Origin: Macrothele yani
Lineage: Eukaryota > Arthropoda > Arachnida > Araneae > Macrothelidae
Reading direction: 5' to 3'
Length of the DNA: 64,000 nucleotides
Assembly (NCBI GenBank): GCA_039090855.1
Contig: CM077023.1
Span: forward strand, 80,451,127-80,515,126
Shown here piece after piece: positions 34,545-45,545 of this stretch. Both the position numbers and the translations under genes were made by a program. Numbering within the stretch: the stretch's first letter is position 1; each line of letters begins with the position of its first letter. The notes below the pieces were generated by a model. It saw only the letters and a list, made by a program, of their open reading frames with translations, was not told the origin of the DNA and did not search any database.

Positions 34545-34993
34545 TATTCCTGATGAAAATCTGGAAGACAAATATAGCTCTAAATGAAATGAAGATTGAA
34601 TATATTGCTATAAGTCATGGTGTTTTTCAAGGACACTCACTAAGCCCAATCTGGGTTTGCCTTTCTTAAACCCTCTCTGGAGTTTGCTGAATCAAAAATT
34701 TCAGGTGAATCCATATTAATACTGAGATGCATCTAAGCAAAATTACCCTTTCGTTATACATGGACGATCTTAAGTTATACGCCAGCAGCAAAAAGCAACT
34801 TGGTAGCCTGATCGATACAACTCAAAATTTCAGTGATGGTGTACCGGTATCGAATTTGCCTCAACAAATGCGCGATACTGAATATCGAGAGAGAAAATTG
34901 CTTAAAATTCCACATTTAAAAAGTCAATTGATTGTCAACCTTGAAGATGATCAAACTGATAAGTATCCAGGAACAGAGCAAAATAGGGTTTAA
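34545..34993 (+). pseudogene. LINE reverse transcriptase fragment
   Basis: In order: FLMKIWKTNIALNEMKIEYI, then GVFQGHSLSPIWVCLS (RT motif B; relatives have GIFQGDSLSPLWFC), then LYMDDLKLYASSKKQL with the catalytic YMDD-type box at about 34757. A degraded DDQTDKYPG (thumb region, YKYLG in relatives) follows. Stops separate the first two blocks. The YMDDLKLYA form is typical of LINE RTs that carry a restriction-like endonuclease rather than an AP endonuclease. Confidence 0.8.
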
Positions 34994-35009
34994 GGGTGAA
35001 CCAGGCTCT

Positions 35010-35330
35010 CTCTGTACGATGTGCAAAACTCACTATATTCAAATTGCAAAGTTAAAAACTTTATTTACAATTAAAAACACAAGTCAGTTAAAATACCGCT
35101 AGCAAGATCTTTCAAAGCCGCTGCGGCCTCATCATCAGGGTTAGTGCCATAGTCACCGAGCAAGCATGCAATAAATACAATGTAATATTTCCATGATGCA
35201 ACAGCCATCAAAACTTGCTGTTGCCAAACGTGAACGTCCAAAATCACAAAAGTCGCTGTTGCCAAACGTAAACGTCCAAAATCATAGGATGTTAAATCAC
35301 AGCGCACTTCGAAAATTTACAACAAAATAC
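35010..35330 (-). other. A-rich insert with hammerhead-like motif and short direct repeat
   Basis: On the minus strand, CTGATGA (35132-35138) is followed by a GC-rich hairpin (AGGCCGCAGCGGCTT) and GAAAGATCT, then an AATAAAG before an AT-rich end. The pattern resembles the 3' ends of the Penelope-like elements at 58.9 and 60.7 kb. A ~43-bp unit containing GTTGCCAAACGT and AACGTCCAAAATCA is duplicated at 35214-35287. Identity is uncertain. Confidence 0.3.
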
Positions 35331-35531
35331 ACCAGTCGCCTAAAAAGGTTTTATGAACACTAAATTATAGTAATAAAAAACAATGGTGCTATCTACTCCT
35401 CAGCTGTATCTACATTAACGTCTTCTTTTGGGACCTTTAAATGTACCAGTACTGAACTTGACATTCTCACTGGATGACTTTTTGTCAAATACAGATGCCG
35501 CTATCCAAAATTATCAGCTGAAACGCTCTAC

Positions 35532-35735
35532 TAAGTGATGGCCTCTGATCATTTGTCCGAAAGGGGTCCGGGTTCAAATCCCGGTGAGGCATGGATGTTG
35601 TGTTTGTCTTACAGCACTGGCTCTCTCCCTTCCCTGGAACCAGTGACCCTAAATTAGGGACGGGCGACTGCTTATAGCCCATTGAGTTGCTCACGGTGGT
35701 CGTTAAACCTCCAATCGAAAAAAAACAAAAAACAA
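35532..35735 (+). mobile_element. SINE1, 5'-truncated, with 11-bp target duplication
   Basis: AAACGCTCTAC at 35521-35531 is repeated at 35736-35746. Between them lies SINE1 lacking box A, starting at TAAGTGATGGCC, with box B GGGTTCAAATCCC, the full body and an A-rich tail. Confidence 0.95.
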
Positions 35736-35749
35736 AAACGCTCTACCTG

Positions 35750-36228
35750 AAGTGAAAAAGAAGTGGGAGGCGGCTAATCAGTATAACATATCTTTTTGCC
35801 GGAAACAAGAGAAACAACTCAGACAATACTTAGGAGAAAAACATGACATCAATATACTGTTGTGGCTACAGCTGACGAAGGCTTCAACCCCACTGAACCT
35901 GAATGCTGCTGGGCTCCTTCCTCAATCAGAAAACGATCAGGTAGCTAAGATCTTACATCAAGATCTTGGCGTTTAATACAGCCTTATCCAAGGCTATGCT
36001 CCATCTTATTACAAGTACCAACCAGAACCGACTCTCGAAAATCAGAATTACGTCATGTACTGAGACAAACCTAGTATTTCAGACAAGACTATTGGCCATA
36101 ATCAATTTGACATTGTAACTGTAGACAAAGAACTGAAGGAGACATAGTTATAATAGACGTAGATGTTCCATTTACAGAAAACGTCCAAAGAACAGTATCT
36201 GAGAAAATATCAAAACATGAGTTCCTAC
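35750..36228 (+). pseudogene. LINE C-terminal restriction-like endonuclease region
   Basis: The frame starts WEAANQYNISFCRKQEKQLR and continues through IQGYAPSYYKYQPEPTLEN, DKTIGHNQFDIVTVDKE and, after a shift, IVIIDVDVPFTENVQ. Relatives have KTI.HNRPDI followed by LIDIAIPN, the metal-binding PD...D core of the restriction-like nuclease. Here the proline of PD is phenylalanine (QFD), and stops and a frameshift break the frame. The match is from memory of the family pattern, not a search. Confidence 0.7.
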
Positions 36229-36230
36229 GG

Positions 36231-36375
36231 AGTGACGTACCTGCCAGCAGGACGCACACGCCATAAAGGCAGATAGCAGTCAGAACGAACGTCCGTCAAT
36301 TGGTAGAGTGACTTATTCCGGAATTATGGGACCCGGGTTCGAGCCCCGGCGTGTACAAAAATGACGGAGAAATTT
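36231..36375 (+). mobile_element. SINE2, plus strand
   Basis: Head GTGACGTACCTGCC, box A-like CAATTGGTAGAGTGAC and box B GGGTTCGAGCCCC at 36333-36345. The tRNA-like part is well preserved. It is fused to the preceding LINE 3' end. Confidence 0.75.
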
Positions 36376-36704
36376 ACTTCGTTATAAACTGCTTAATTTG
36401 AGCGGAGAACACTAAGTTTTTCTTTAAATGCTACGCTTTCATTCAAATATTCAGTGTGAATAATGTATATTGATCACACATAATAGATGCAATTAACATG
36501 GTCTCATCTATTCGATGTGACTAATACGCCGTTTATCCCAAGATTATGAGGTAGGTGGAGAAGATTTCTTTTGTGCTACCCATAAGGGATCAGACAATGA
36601 GCTCAGGGGATTACTTTTATTTGAGCCCATTGCCATTTGCGAGTTGTTTAGCAAAAATGCTCCTCGCAGCTATAAAACACTTGTTACTTACCCTTCATGC
36701 CTGT

Positions 36705-36971
36705 GGGCCGCGGGTAGCCTAGTGGGCAACGTTCATGACTGCCAGGAAAGGACCTCAGGTTCGATCCACTAAATATCCGCTGTGCGTCGGATGGGCACGT
36801 TAAGCCGTTGGACCCGGGTACTGGCCCCCTGGTAGTAAATAAGGGCGTCTTCTAGCTCGCTTCCGTGTGACTTTCCTATCGGGCACTCTAGCCCAAAGCT
36901 TCCTATTTCTAAGGGTTGTTTAAGACCTGGGGTCAGACACTCCCTTCCTAAAATCCTCTACATATGATCAT
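36705..36971 (+). mobile_element. SINE3 (tRNA-derived) with 12-bp target duplication
   Basis: CTTCATGCCTGT flanks both ends (36693-36704, 36972-36983). The head has box A GGGTAGCCTAGTGGGCAAC and box B CAGGTTCGATCC. The body contains GTCGGATGGGCACGTTAAGC, then CCCGGGTACTGGCCC, ending TCAGACACTCCCTTCC. It is a different family from SINE1 and SINE2. Confidence 0.92.
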
Positions 36972-37629
36972 CTTCATGCCTGTTTAATTTTTCTTCTCTG
37001 TTTTCGGTCCTAGCAGTGCAGTCTTCTTTCAGCAAGGTTATCTAGGCAAAGGAGTTCCCGTTGTCTTTGCATTAGATCCTTCCGTTCATTCCTTTTATTC
37101 TACATGATTCGTGAGCAGCGCTACTGGATGGTCAGCCTAGTCTCATTCTGACAAACATTTGATGAAGATATAAGTATGTTTTTTTATAAAACACAGTATT
37201 CCTTATTTATGAACACATAATAAAATGAAAAATTTCCGTTGTCCGATTTTACTTTATCATCTAACCACGAAAAGTGGCTTAGCGCCTGTAAGACTAACTA
37301 ATCCCTTCTATACAACCCAGTACTTTCCAATTGCTTCTTGATTGGAAACTTTCCCTGGAAGGTAGCTGAAATGCATATTTATATTTGGCACAATTTTTTT
37401 TACATACATACATATCACTAAGCTGTTCTCTGAGATTAGCTCCATAAAGAAATACAAACTACCAGATAAATTTTTAACTGATTATGTACTTACCGTTGCC
37501 GTATCAAGCTTCTCCATTTTACAGCGATCTTGACACACAACTCGGGCATCACTGACATCCATCACGCGAGGTACACAAGACTTTCTATACTTCATAATCA
37601 TAATCTTTTTGTCATGCAGACACTCTTGA

Positions 37630-38215
37630 ATCTGATCCTCCTATGACTTCCCTGGACTTCTCTGCCTATTTTCCCTGCCACTTGGGCTAAAAAAATTCTT
37701 AGTAAGCACCTCATCAATCATTCTTTCAACATGGCCAAACTGCCGAAGAATATTAGTCTCCACCTTGCTAACAACATTTTGCTTCACATTACACAACTGC
37801 AACACATCTTCATTCCTCACACTATCAGAAAATGTCTTCCCACAAACCCCGTAACGCATTTCTCCAGCACACAAACAACTCCTGTGTTTCTTCTGTAGTA
37901 CCCAGGTTGCACTGTCATACATCAGAGTAGGAACAATTACACTTTCATACACGGCCATGCGGGAGTCTCTTGAGAACCCATCATTCCTGTGAAAACTTCC
38001 CAAAGCAGCCATGACTTTCAACGAAGAATTCACTCGTCTACTAATTTCACCATTCAATTTGTTCTCTCTGTCAAACATGTTTCCTAAATACCCAAACTCA
38101 TTCACCTGGTCAATCACTGTGCATTTTGACGTATATTAAATTCAGTGCTAACAGTTCTTCACTCAAAAACCATAACTTTGTTTTTTCTCTTATTTATATT
38201 CAGTTTGATTTTCAT
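37630..38215 (-). pseudogene. LINE reverse transcriptase 3' domain fragment
   Basis: On the minus strand: KLNINKRKNKVMVFE (motif C-E linker), then VNEFGYLGNMFDRENKLNGE, RRVNSSLKVMAALG, SVIVPTLMYDSATWVLQKKH, and VSKVETNILRQFGHVERM. This is the well-known C-terminal half of AP-endonuclease-type LINE polymerases. A stop lies just upstream of VSTEF. It is clearly distinct from the 32.3 kb and 41.4 kb fragments. Confidence 0.88.
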
Positions 38216-38319
38216 GATAAATTTTTCTATTACTATTTATTGGTGAATGTTGCTCACGATGCTGTGTGCAAAAGGACACCTGCTTATTTTCGCAACTCGA
38301 TGACCTACATAGCATTCAA

Positions 38320-40650
38320 ATAACTGAACACTGAGTAAACCTTGAAAGGTTCACCATGATTTCTCCTGCCACTCATCTTAATTCCTTCAGCACCAGAACA
38401 ACTGCAGTACTTCAAGCGTTGGAAAGTTTGAAGCGTCGAATGAACTATGGCCTTCTTTAGATGATTTATGGACTGAATTTGGAAAAATCGGATAGAAAGC
38501 TACGTTCTGAGAGACAAGATAGCTTAACAAAACATGCCGTTGGTTCCATCCTAATATTTCAAAACGAAAGAAAGAGTTTCTTTTTAGGGAGAAGAAAAAT
38601 ATGAGAAAGAGTTGTTTTCATTCCCACAGCCAGTTTGCAAGCATCGTGTATGTATATCTTCTTGCCGGATTAGGCCTAGTAGCAATGGGCGTTTATCTTT
38701 ATAAATAAAATTCTCCCATAATAGAAGTTTTATCATCATTTATTATGTTAATATCAATTCGTTGTATAGCATGAGAAATATACGTGCTTTCATACATAAA
38801 ACAGCTTTGAAATTTCACCGGTTTTTAAAGTTTGGAGAAAGGCTGAAAATAACTTAATGCATTTACAGAAAAAAAAGACTAAAAGTAGCTTAACGTATCT
38901 GAAGGAGTTTATTTGCCATTTTTTAACACAATAATTTTTAAAACCAAATTTCTGTATGAAGAGTAAAGTATTCGTTTTTGTATACAAAGTGAAAAATCTC
39001 TTCCTTTGCCGAAAGCATCCCATAGATCAATTACTTTTTCTTCCCATTACAAGAGGGACATAAAGCAGTATTTCATCTTCTCGTAGGTCCTTCAATGTAA
39101 GATCACGCAGCTGTGTTTTCCGATCCTATCAAAACTTTGCTCGCAGTCCGATGATTTATCTGCGCCGATGCCAGATATCTGAACTTGAAACGTCCACTCA
39201 TCAAACCCGCTGCCAGATTCCGAGACTCATCTGCTATATAGACATTTTTTGCCATAACGTACGTCGACGGCGGTTGTTCGTGACATACCGCTGGCCTTCT
39301 TTATGTCCTTAGCAATCACTCTGGCGGAAAGCCTCCGGCCGCGGTGAACGGGACCATAATTTTCTGGCTGGACGGCATTCTCTTTGAAATATGATTGTCT
39401 CTATGGTTCGGCTGATGGCACAGAACGTCGCCATTACGCTGGCAAATCCGGCCTATTTTTGTGATACGCGAGACTCGAATTTGATGCGTTTGCAAGCAAC
39501 GCTGGACCATGCACACATACACACACACACACACACAGAGCAGATTTCGCTCCGTGTTCTTTATGCCCAGTTTTATTTCCTTCACCTTCCTATGCTTACG
39601 CTTATGCACTGTTAAATCCTTCCAAGCCAACGCAAGTTATCAGATTTTGCTACTTGAAAATGTTCAGATTCACTTTTCCTGATTGCAAATGTTTTGAAGG
39701 CGAGTTCCCACAGTTCATTTCCATTTACATTCAGGGTAATGATGCAAGCACCTTGGGAATAACTCTCAAGTGCTTGAACATCAAAATTACGCACTCCGAG
39801 CTAAGAGCAATGCAAAGAAAACTAAGGAATTTCATATTTTTAATGTCCTTATGAAAACCCCGGTGTATCTTTGTTATTCCCAAGAGTTTATGTACTAATT
39901 CATGTTATATTGAAGATTTGGGGTATTAAAAAATGGTTTATGCTAATGTTGCAATTTATATGTAAATTACAGAAAATTAGAATTTTGGGAGATGGGTGGA
40001 TGCATTTCGAAACAAAACTGAAATTTTGATTAAGGCCATGAAATATAAATCGGAAAATAAAATGCAACACTGAATTTGGAAACTCCCAAAAGTTACTATT
40101 GTATTGTTTGCGTTGTTTGCTTTAGATGAGTAGATACACCTGAAAGTGGAAGAAAGGTAACTATTGTTTACAAATTTGGTACATTCATTAGTTCAGTAAT
40201 TCTGCATAAAAAAATAATAACAATAAAACAGAAGGGGTGAACAATAAGTCCCGATTCTTTAAATGAAGAATTGATCAGCAAAATGAAGCCTTATAGCGTT
40301 TTTGGTATCTAGAGTTGTTCAAAGACACTTTGACAGAAGTTATTACCAGAAGATGGTAAAATTCAGGGGAAAAAATTACCTAGCATGAAAATTCAGGCTC
40401 AGCGTCGACAGAAGAATAGTTCAATTGGCACAGTGATCAAGGTAATTTTGCTCAAGCCTTCATTACATAAGTGGTGCATATGCAGTTTACAGTGCAATAA
40501 ATATTGCAAACAGGTAAATCATTGTTCACACCCGTAAAGAAATTGAGCTCTGTACAGTCTATAAAAGATTCACAGTTTTGCTGCAAAATATTTCTGGAAA
40601 AAGTTAATACCAAGTACACCAGTGTTAGGATGCTAAGTTCTTTTGCTGCA
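38320..40650. other. Mostly unrecognised
   Basis: Contains an (AC)n microsatellite at about 39512-39538. The minus-strand ORFs at 38790-39023 and 39316-39630 are not recognised. Confidence 0.5.
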
Positions 40651-40654
40651 AGTT

Positions 40655-40790
40655 TAACAATGGCACATGGATGTAGCGCTTGCTCGTAGCTTCTGTGTCT
40701 CTCCTTTTCCTGGAGCTAATAGCACTAAAATTAGTAACAACCCACTCCTCCCTATTTGAGCGTTAAACTTAAAAAAAAATGGATAATTTG
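40655..40790 (+). repeat. SINE1 remnant, plus strand
   Basis: GGCACATGGATGTAGCGCTT, then TCTCCTTTTCCTGGAGCTAA and TAGTAACAACCC correspond to the SINE1 body. The tRNA head is lost and a short A tract follows. Confidence 0.55.
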
Positions 40791-41439
40791 TGAGCTTAAA
40801 GATTGTTCGCTGAGCGGATTTTCCTCTTCCCCAAATCATTGGGAGGATTTGTGGTTGCGAACAATGGCTGTGGAAATTTAAGAAAACTTTTCCAATGCAA
40901 ATATTCCTGTCCCAACTATTTTAGAGCAGCCAGTACTTGTGATTCAGTTGGGCCAGAATATTCCCCTTGTAAAAATGTCAGTTTAACACGAAAGAGTTTC
41001 AACCTATTATTAGAAATTAGCTAGCTGTAGAAAATGTAAACAAACCTGAGCATAGAGAATGTTCAGAACGAGAACAGAAAAACTAACTGTTTCTGCTTCA
41101 TTCTAACCTCGTAGAAGGAGGAAAATTTCAATATTTTGATTACCATTCCAAAGGGCAGAATATTGCAAATACAAAACTCGAAAAGATGAAACGACAAATA
41201 ACTACATAATCCGAATCGCAGGATTCAGTGTTGCAATGCAGAGATGTGGTTTTCAATACTTCACAGTGCAACTGATCTGAAACAAAACGTACATGAAGGA
41301 GGCTATTTGTTGTTACGGAAATGTGAAATCGGTTTGGGGGAATAGACAGAATATGGAGATATGTAAACATGATAAGAATAGGCGATACCCTCTAAATTGC
41401 CCAAGAAACAATGAAAAATGCCTAAGAGCAGGTATTATC

Positions 41440-42390
41440 AACAATTCATCATCAACATTATAACCCATTCTCAGTCCATTTCAGGTTGAAGTTCTTCCCA
41501 AGTATATTCCACAACTCACTGTCTTGAGCAGTTCTCTTACATGTTACTCCGGCATGCTTTCAGATTTCATCGGGGTGTTTTCCAAAGTGGTATTTTTCTA
41601 CTCCTTGATATCCAGTCCAGTATTTCAGTTGTACAGCGGTGGTCAGTTCTCCTAGCAATATGTCCAGCTTATTGCCACTTGTGAGTCTTTACTTTGATCA
41701 TTATGCCATCCACTCTTGTTGTTTTTCTGTTCTTTGAGTTCCTTTTCCTGTCTTGCTTCGTTACTCAAAGAACGCATCCCTCCACGTTTCTCTAAGTTGT
41801 CAGCAGGCCTCTGCATGTCTTTTTTAGTTAAGGTCAATGTCTGTGACCAGTAAGTAAGAAGTGGAAGGATGGATTGATTAAACCCTTTTTTTAAGACAGA
41901 ATGGTTAATTGCTCTGTTAGTTCCAAATGCACTCTAACCAAGTTTTATACATTTATTAACTTCTTATGCGATGTGGCTCTCGCTTAATATAGTTGTTAAA
42001 AGCACCAAAGTAGACGCAAGCATCAGTTGCAGCTGAATTTGTCTTACCATCCTCAAAATCTTCAGTTTCGTAAAAACATTGTATATCAATTTTGTTTTCT
42101 GTAAGTTCAGCATCAATCCTACTTCTTCACCCATGTAGGCATGTTCCTGGATCATACTCTGCAACACAGAGGGGTTACTTGAGAAAATGACTATGTCCTC
42201 AGCAAATCGAAGGTGTGTTAAACTATCTCTATCAATCATTATCCTCTTGTCTTTTCATTTCAATGAAAGACAAGGGGATAATGATTCTGCGATGCGGCAT
42301 TGAAGGGCTTGGAAGATATGGTCTCACCATGTCTCACTTCCTTTCCAATTTTCGTACGTGCTGTGGCCTCGAATAGTGAATCTTTTTTCT
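41440..42390 (-). pseudogene. LINE reverse transcriptase and C-terminal fragment
   Basis: On the minus strand: VRHGETISSKPFNAA (motif B; VRQGDTISPKLF in relatives), then LTHLRFAEDIVIFSSNPSVL (motif C with the catalytic ADD changed to AED), GEEVGLMLNLQKTKL, and further down LLTYWSQTLTLTKKDMQR and KDSQVAISWTYC. It ends near 41450. There are many stops. A near-perfect palindrome sits at 42234-42286 inside it. Confidence 0.85.
42234..42286. repeat. Near-perfect palindrome within the LINE fragment
   Basis: The arm AATCATTATCCTCTTGTCTTT (42234-42254) pairs with 42266-42286 with one mismatch. The 11-nt centre (TCATTTCAATG) also pairs with itself apart from one bulged T. Confidence 0.85.
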
Positions 42391-42529
42391 TGCATTTTCA
42401 TTTTTTTTTATTAATGGTATTAACTATGCATCAGCAGTATCGCAGAATTTCGAAGACATCATAACTCTGCCGAAGGCTTTCGGACTCCGTAAAAGCCGTA
42501 CATAGTGGGAGTTCGTATTCATAACCATG

Positions 42530-42680
42530 TGAAAACACAAATTTGTGGTTGGTGGTGATCGAACTCACGCCTCCGCGATCCAGAGCCAGTTGTTCTAACC
42601 GAATAAACTACACCGACGTAATGTATTTCTGAAAATTTGTCGTCTTCACATGTGCTTCATATCTGTAGTACGTCACAACC
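42530..42680 (-). mobile_element. SINE2, minus strand, truncated
   Basis: Minus strand: GTGACGTACTACAGATATGA, TGTAGTTTATTCGGTTAGAAC (box A decayed), GAGTTCGATCACC (box B), ACAAATTTGTGTTTTCACA. It stops at the end of the tRNA-proximal half. Confidence 0.8.
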
Positions 42681-43125
42681 AAGAGTTAACACATATTGCA
42701 GAATGAAACAAAATGCCAATCACTGGCTGGAACTTTAGTCAAAATCCTCACCACTTCAATAGCGGACATTTCATCAACTGGTAGATCACACGCAAACATA
42801 TTCTGTGGTGATTATACATATATTATTTACAGTTGGAATTTTTTTATTGTAATAACAGCCCGTGATGCTTGCAGGGAAAATGTATTTCATCATTTCAGTC
42901 CCCTGACAGTAGCACTATTTTTTACGCTTTCCAACCGTAGGTTGAAGATGTGGCTCTCGCTTTTGCTGTTAAAGGGAGTTTCTGTTAGCAATATATTTGT
43001 AGTCGTATCTACATTCTTAAAACCCCGATTGAATAAAGAAAAGTTTTGGTTAGATAACACTCCTCACAGAAATCATATTTTGCTCAAAATAAAGTATGAT
43101 TTTGCTGCTAGTGAATATAAATGTA

Positions 43126-44509
43126 CACTGGTGCCCAAAGTTAACGAGTCAAATAGAAATTCCAGAATATGTCCAAAACGAGAAGACCGGTTGTAAAGAT
43201 TTTTCAGAGACATGCCCAAGGGGAAACTCTAAGTCGACGTACCCAAGCAACACTGTCTCACGAAAATATGCAAATGACGACCGTAAGGCATTGAGCTGGA
43301 AACTTTGTTCTAAGCGGGATGTGATAGTTGAAGCTTGAGATGGACCGCTTGTGGAAGAATTGTTCCACACCATCGCTTAGATTTTACCGTGGAGAGCGAT
43401 CGGAAGATTGGAAGTAGTACAATCGTAATCTAAGATAGCAAGATGGCTGAATGTGTCGAGGCCAGTGGTCTCCAAACTCTGGAGACAGTTCCAGGAAACC
43501 GAAACAATAACCAGAAGGCAGGGACAAGGACGCCCGCGAGCCACAACAAGTTAAAACCACTGGTGTTTGTCTCGAACAGCTTGCCATCACAAAAAGTCGA
43601 CAGCCAGGCAACTCTCGCAAGAACTCTCCTCTGCTACGGGAACCGTGACATCGAGGCAAACAGTTTACAAAAACTCCACGAGAGAGGTGTGTATGTAAGA
43701 AGACAAATGGTCTGTATCCCACTCATCGTATCACCCAGAAGGGTCCGTCTGAATTGGTCCCGACAACATCACAGCTAGACCCTTGATCAAAGCGCCTGTG
43801 CTCTGTTCATTGATAAGTCGCCGTGTAGCCTAAACTTGGACAATCAACGTGTGAATATTTGGAGAAAGACGAAATCTTCCATTCAACATTAAGGAAATTA
43901 TCCATGGTGGAGAACTTTTTTGAGCTGGCATAATGTTGGATGAACGCACGCCGCTGCACGTGTTTCCAGGAGGCATCCTGACTGCTGTACGCTACAGGGA
44001 TGACATTGCGGAGCTTTTTAGGGGAGCTGTTGGTCACCAAATCTTTTTTATGAATGGTAACGCCCGTATTCCTTTTTATGTATGATATTCACAGAATGGC
44101 GTGACTCGCAAGATCTCCCGAACTGAATCTGATAGATGATATCTAGGATGCCATGAGCAGAGCAATTGCAAGCCGGCAAGGCACGCCTTCCCTCTTTTCC
44201 AGAACACTCATGGGACTTCATTCACAGCCTTCTAAACAGCATGAAGACTCGTGCGAGCTATATGGCTGCTCAGGATAATCACACTCGCTATTAGCCCTTC
44301 GAAAGCTGCTCCACTTGGTGCATCACTTTTGAACTGCCATGCTGTCATGCGCATACTTCCTCCTAATAAGGTAATGGCATTGCTTTTCTGTTGTGTATTG
44401 CTGCGTTGTTGATATATGTTTGCACGCCCCAATTGTCATTAAACTCTGTCGTCTGGATTTTGCGCTATTCGGTAATTTGTGTTTGTCATGTTAATTTTGG
44501 ACTCCAGTG
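43126..44509 (+). mobile_element. Tc1 element nested in a monomer element
   Basis: The left end is CACTGGTGCCCAAAGTTAAC, preceded by TA at 43124-43125. The right end reversed is CACTGGAGTCCAAAATTAAC, and the TA there has decayed to CA. It is 1384 bp, the same family as the copy at 50599-52118. Confidence 0.88.
43440..44430 (+). pseudogene. Tc1 transposase, heavily decayed
   Basis: Readable pieces across frames: LQTLETVPGNRNNNQKAGTR (frame-shifted linker), LHERGVYVRRQMVCIPLIVS (second helix-turn-helix end), CALFIDKS where the catalytic DES is DKS, and LDNQRVNIWRK. The second aspartate and final glutamate regions are no longer recognisable. Many stops are present. It is much older than the 9.6 kb and 53.7 kb copies. 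Confidence 0.75.
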
Positions 44510-44826
44510 CATGTAAATGATAGTTTACTCGATATCTATGCTTCTGTAAGTCCTATGTGAAAAATTCTTTTTGCATCCGATAGCTCTTATGCTAAAGAAT
44601 ACTTTGCAAACAATTTATAATTTTTCATAACGACCGATTTTGACTCTTGGGGGCATGAGAGCATGCTTATATATACAACATATTTGAAACACGTATACCT
44701 ACGCGTCTCAAAATCCGATTGCAAACGAAATCGTTTCTTATTAGATGCCGCTTACTAGGGAACACGTTTAATGCGTGTCTTCTGTTCAAAATAGCGCACC
44801 GTTCTCTCGCTAGAGACACAAATGTA

Positions 44827-45340
44827 CAGAGGGGTAACTAGGGTGGGGCAGAAGGGGCAACAGCCCAGGGCGCAGCACAAGAGAGGGCGCAAAAATCACT
44901 ATTTGCAATTCATTTAAAACTCGAATTGAAACTTTCCCACCAGTTTCAGATACAGTTTTTGCGCCTCACACTTTGTCATTTGCCCATTAACAGAAGTTGC
45001 TTATGTTTCGCTAGTTTCGGTAGCCTTAGCAGCTTAAAATTCGCATTTCTTCTTCAAAATGTTCGATGGATGTTAGTCACCGAATTCAGAAATGAAGGCG
45101 AAGCTGTACCAACTTTGCAAGATAAGGATGCGATTCACGTTGTTGAAAATTCTCTGAGGGCTATTCGATCATTACTGAGATTACGAGCCACGAATACCAG
45201 CTGAATTTGATCCGTTTGATGTGGTACCGAAGGTCCGAACTCCGAAGTAGTTCGGAAAAGCTGTTCAAAAAGTCACAGTTTGTATCTCCCCATGCAATAT
45301 CATTAGGTTATGACGTAGATTTTGCCGAGCAATGTATGCT
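44827..45340 (+). mobile_element. hAT-like 5' end, right end not found
   Basis: It begins CAGAGGGGTAACTAGGGTGG, then GGGGCAACAGCCCAGGGCGC and GAGAGGGCGCAAAAATC, the layout of one hAT subgroup's terminal region. The ORF at 44926-45204 is not recognised. The right boundary is a guess. Confidence 0.4.
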
Positions 45341-45479
45341 TACTAGGTGAAAGCTCGTCAATAATGACGGGGGAAAATAAGATATGTAGAGCAATTTTTT
45401 TTAATAATTAAGTATTCTTTTTGTTCGTGATGTCCTAATGTGAAAGCATATTTCATGAAAATTACAACAATAAAAAAAT

Positions 45480-45545
45480 ATATTAGTTGAGGCACGAATT
45501 CGACAATTAAAACAGGCAAGCGCTCTTTCCACTGCGCCACAAAAG
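45480..45545 (-). repeat. tRNA-like segment (degenerate)
   Basis: The minus strand reads GTGGCGCAGTGGAAAGAGCG (box A-like), then TGTCGAATTCGTGCC (decayed box B). It is not a foldable tRNA and is probably a SINE head. Confidence 0.45.

Larger units (their letters stand above)
34545..36228 (+). mobile_element. LINE with restriction-like endonuclease tail, interrupted
   Basis: Reverse-transcriptase motifs (34545-34995) and a C-terminal endonuclease-type region (35750-36228) of what looks like one LINE are separated by about 750 bp. That gap holds an unrelated A-rich insert (about 35000-35330) and a SINE1 with target duplication (35521-35746). A SINE2 begins at 36231, abutting the 3' end. Confidence 0.65.
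42924..44826 (-). mobile_element. Chimeric hx element (hx2 end, hx1-like monomers) hosting a Tc1
   Basis: The left end ACGCTTTCCAACCGTAGG is the hx2 terminal hairpin arm, but the second arm is replaced. The interior (42990-43125 and 44512-44826) consists of hx1-type monomers (AAACCCCGATTGAATAAAG; AAGTCCTATGTGAAAAATTC; TCTCGCTAGAGACAC). The Tc1 at 43126-44509 splits it. A hAT-type end follows at 44827. Confidence 0.6.

Noticed and set aside
36290..36365. Functional tRNA gene (GGTAGAGTGAC and GGGTTCGAGCC boxes)
   Set aside because: The acceptor arms do not pair and the SINE2 head and body flank it. It is the tRNA-derived part of a SINE.
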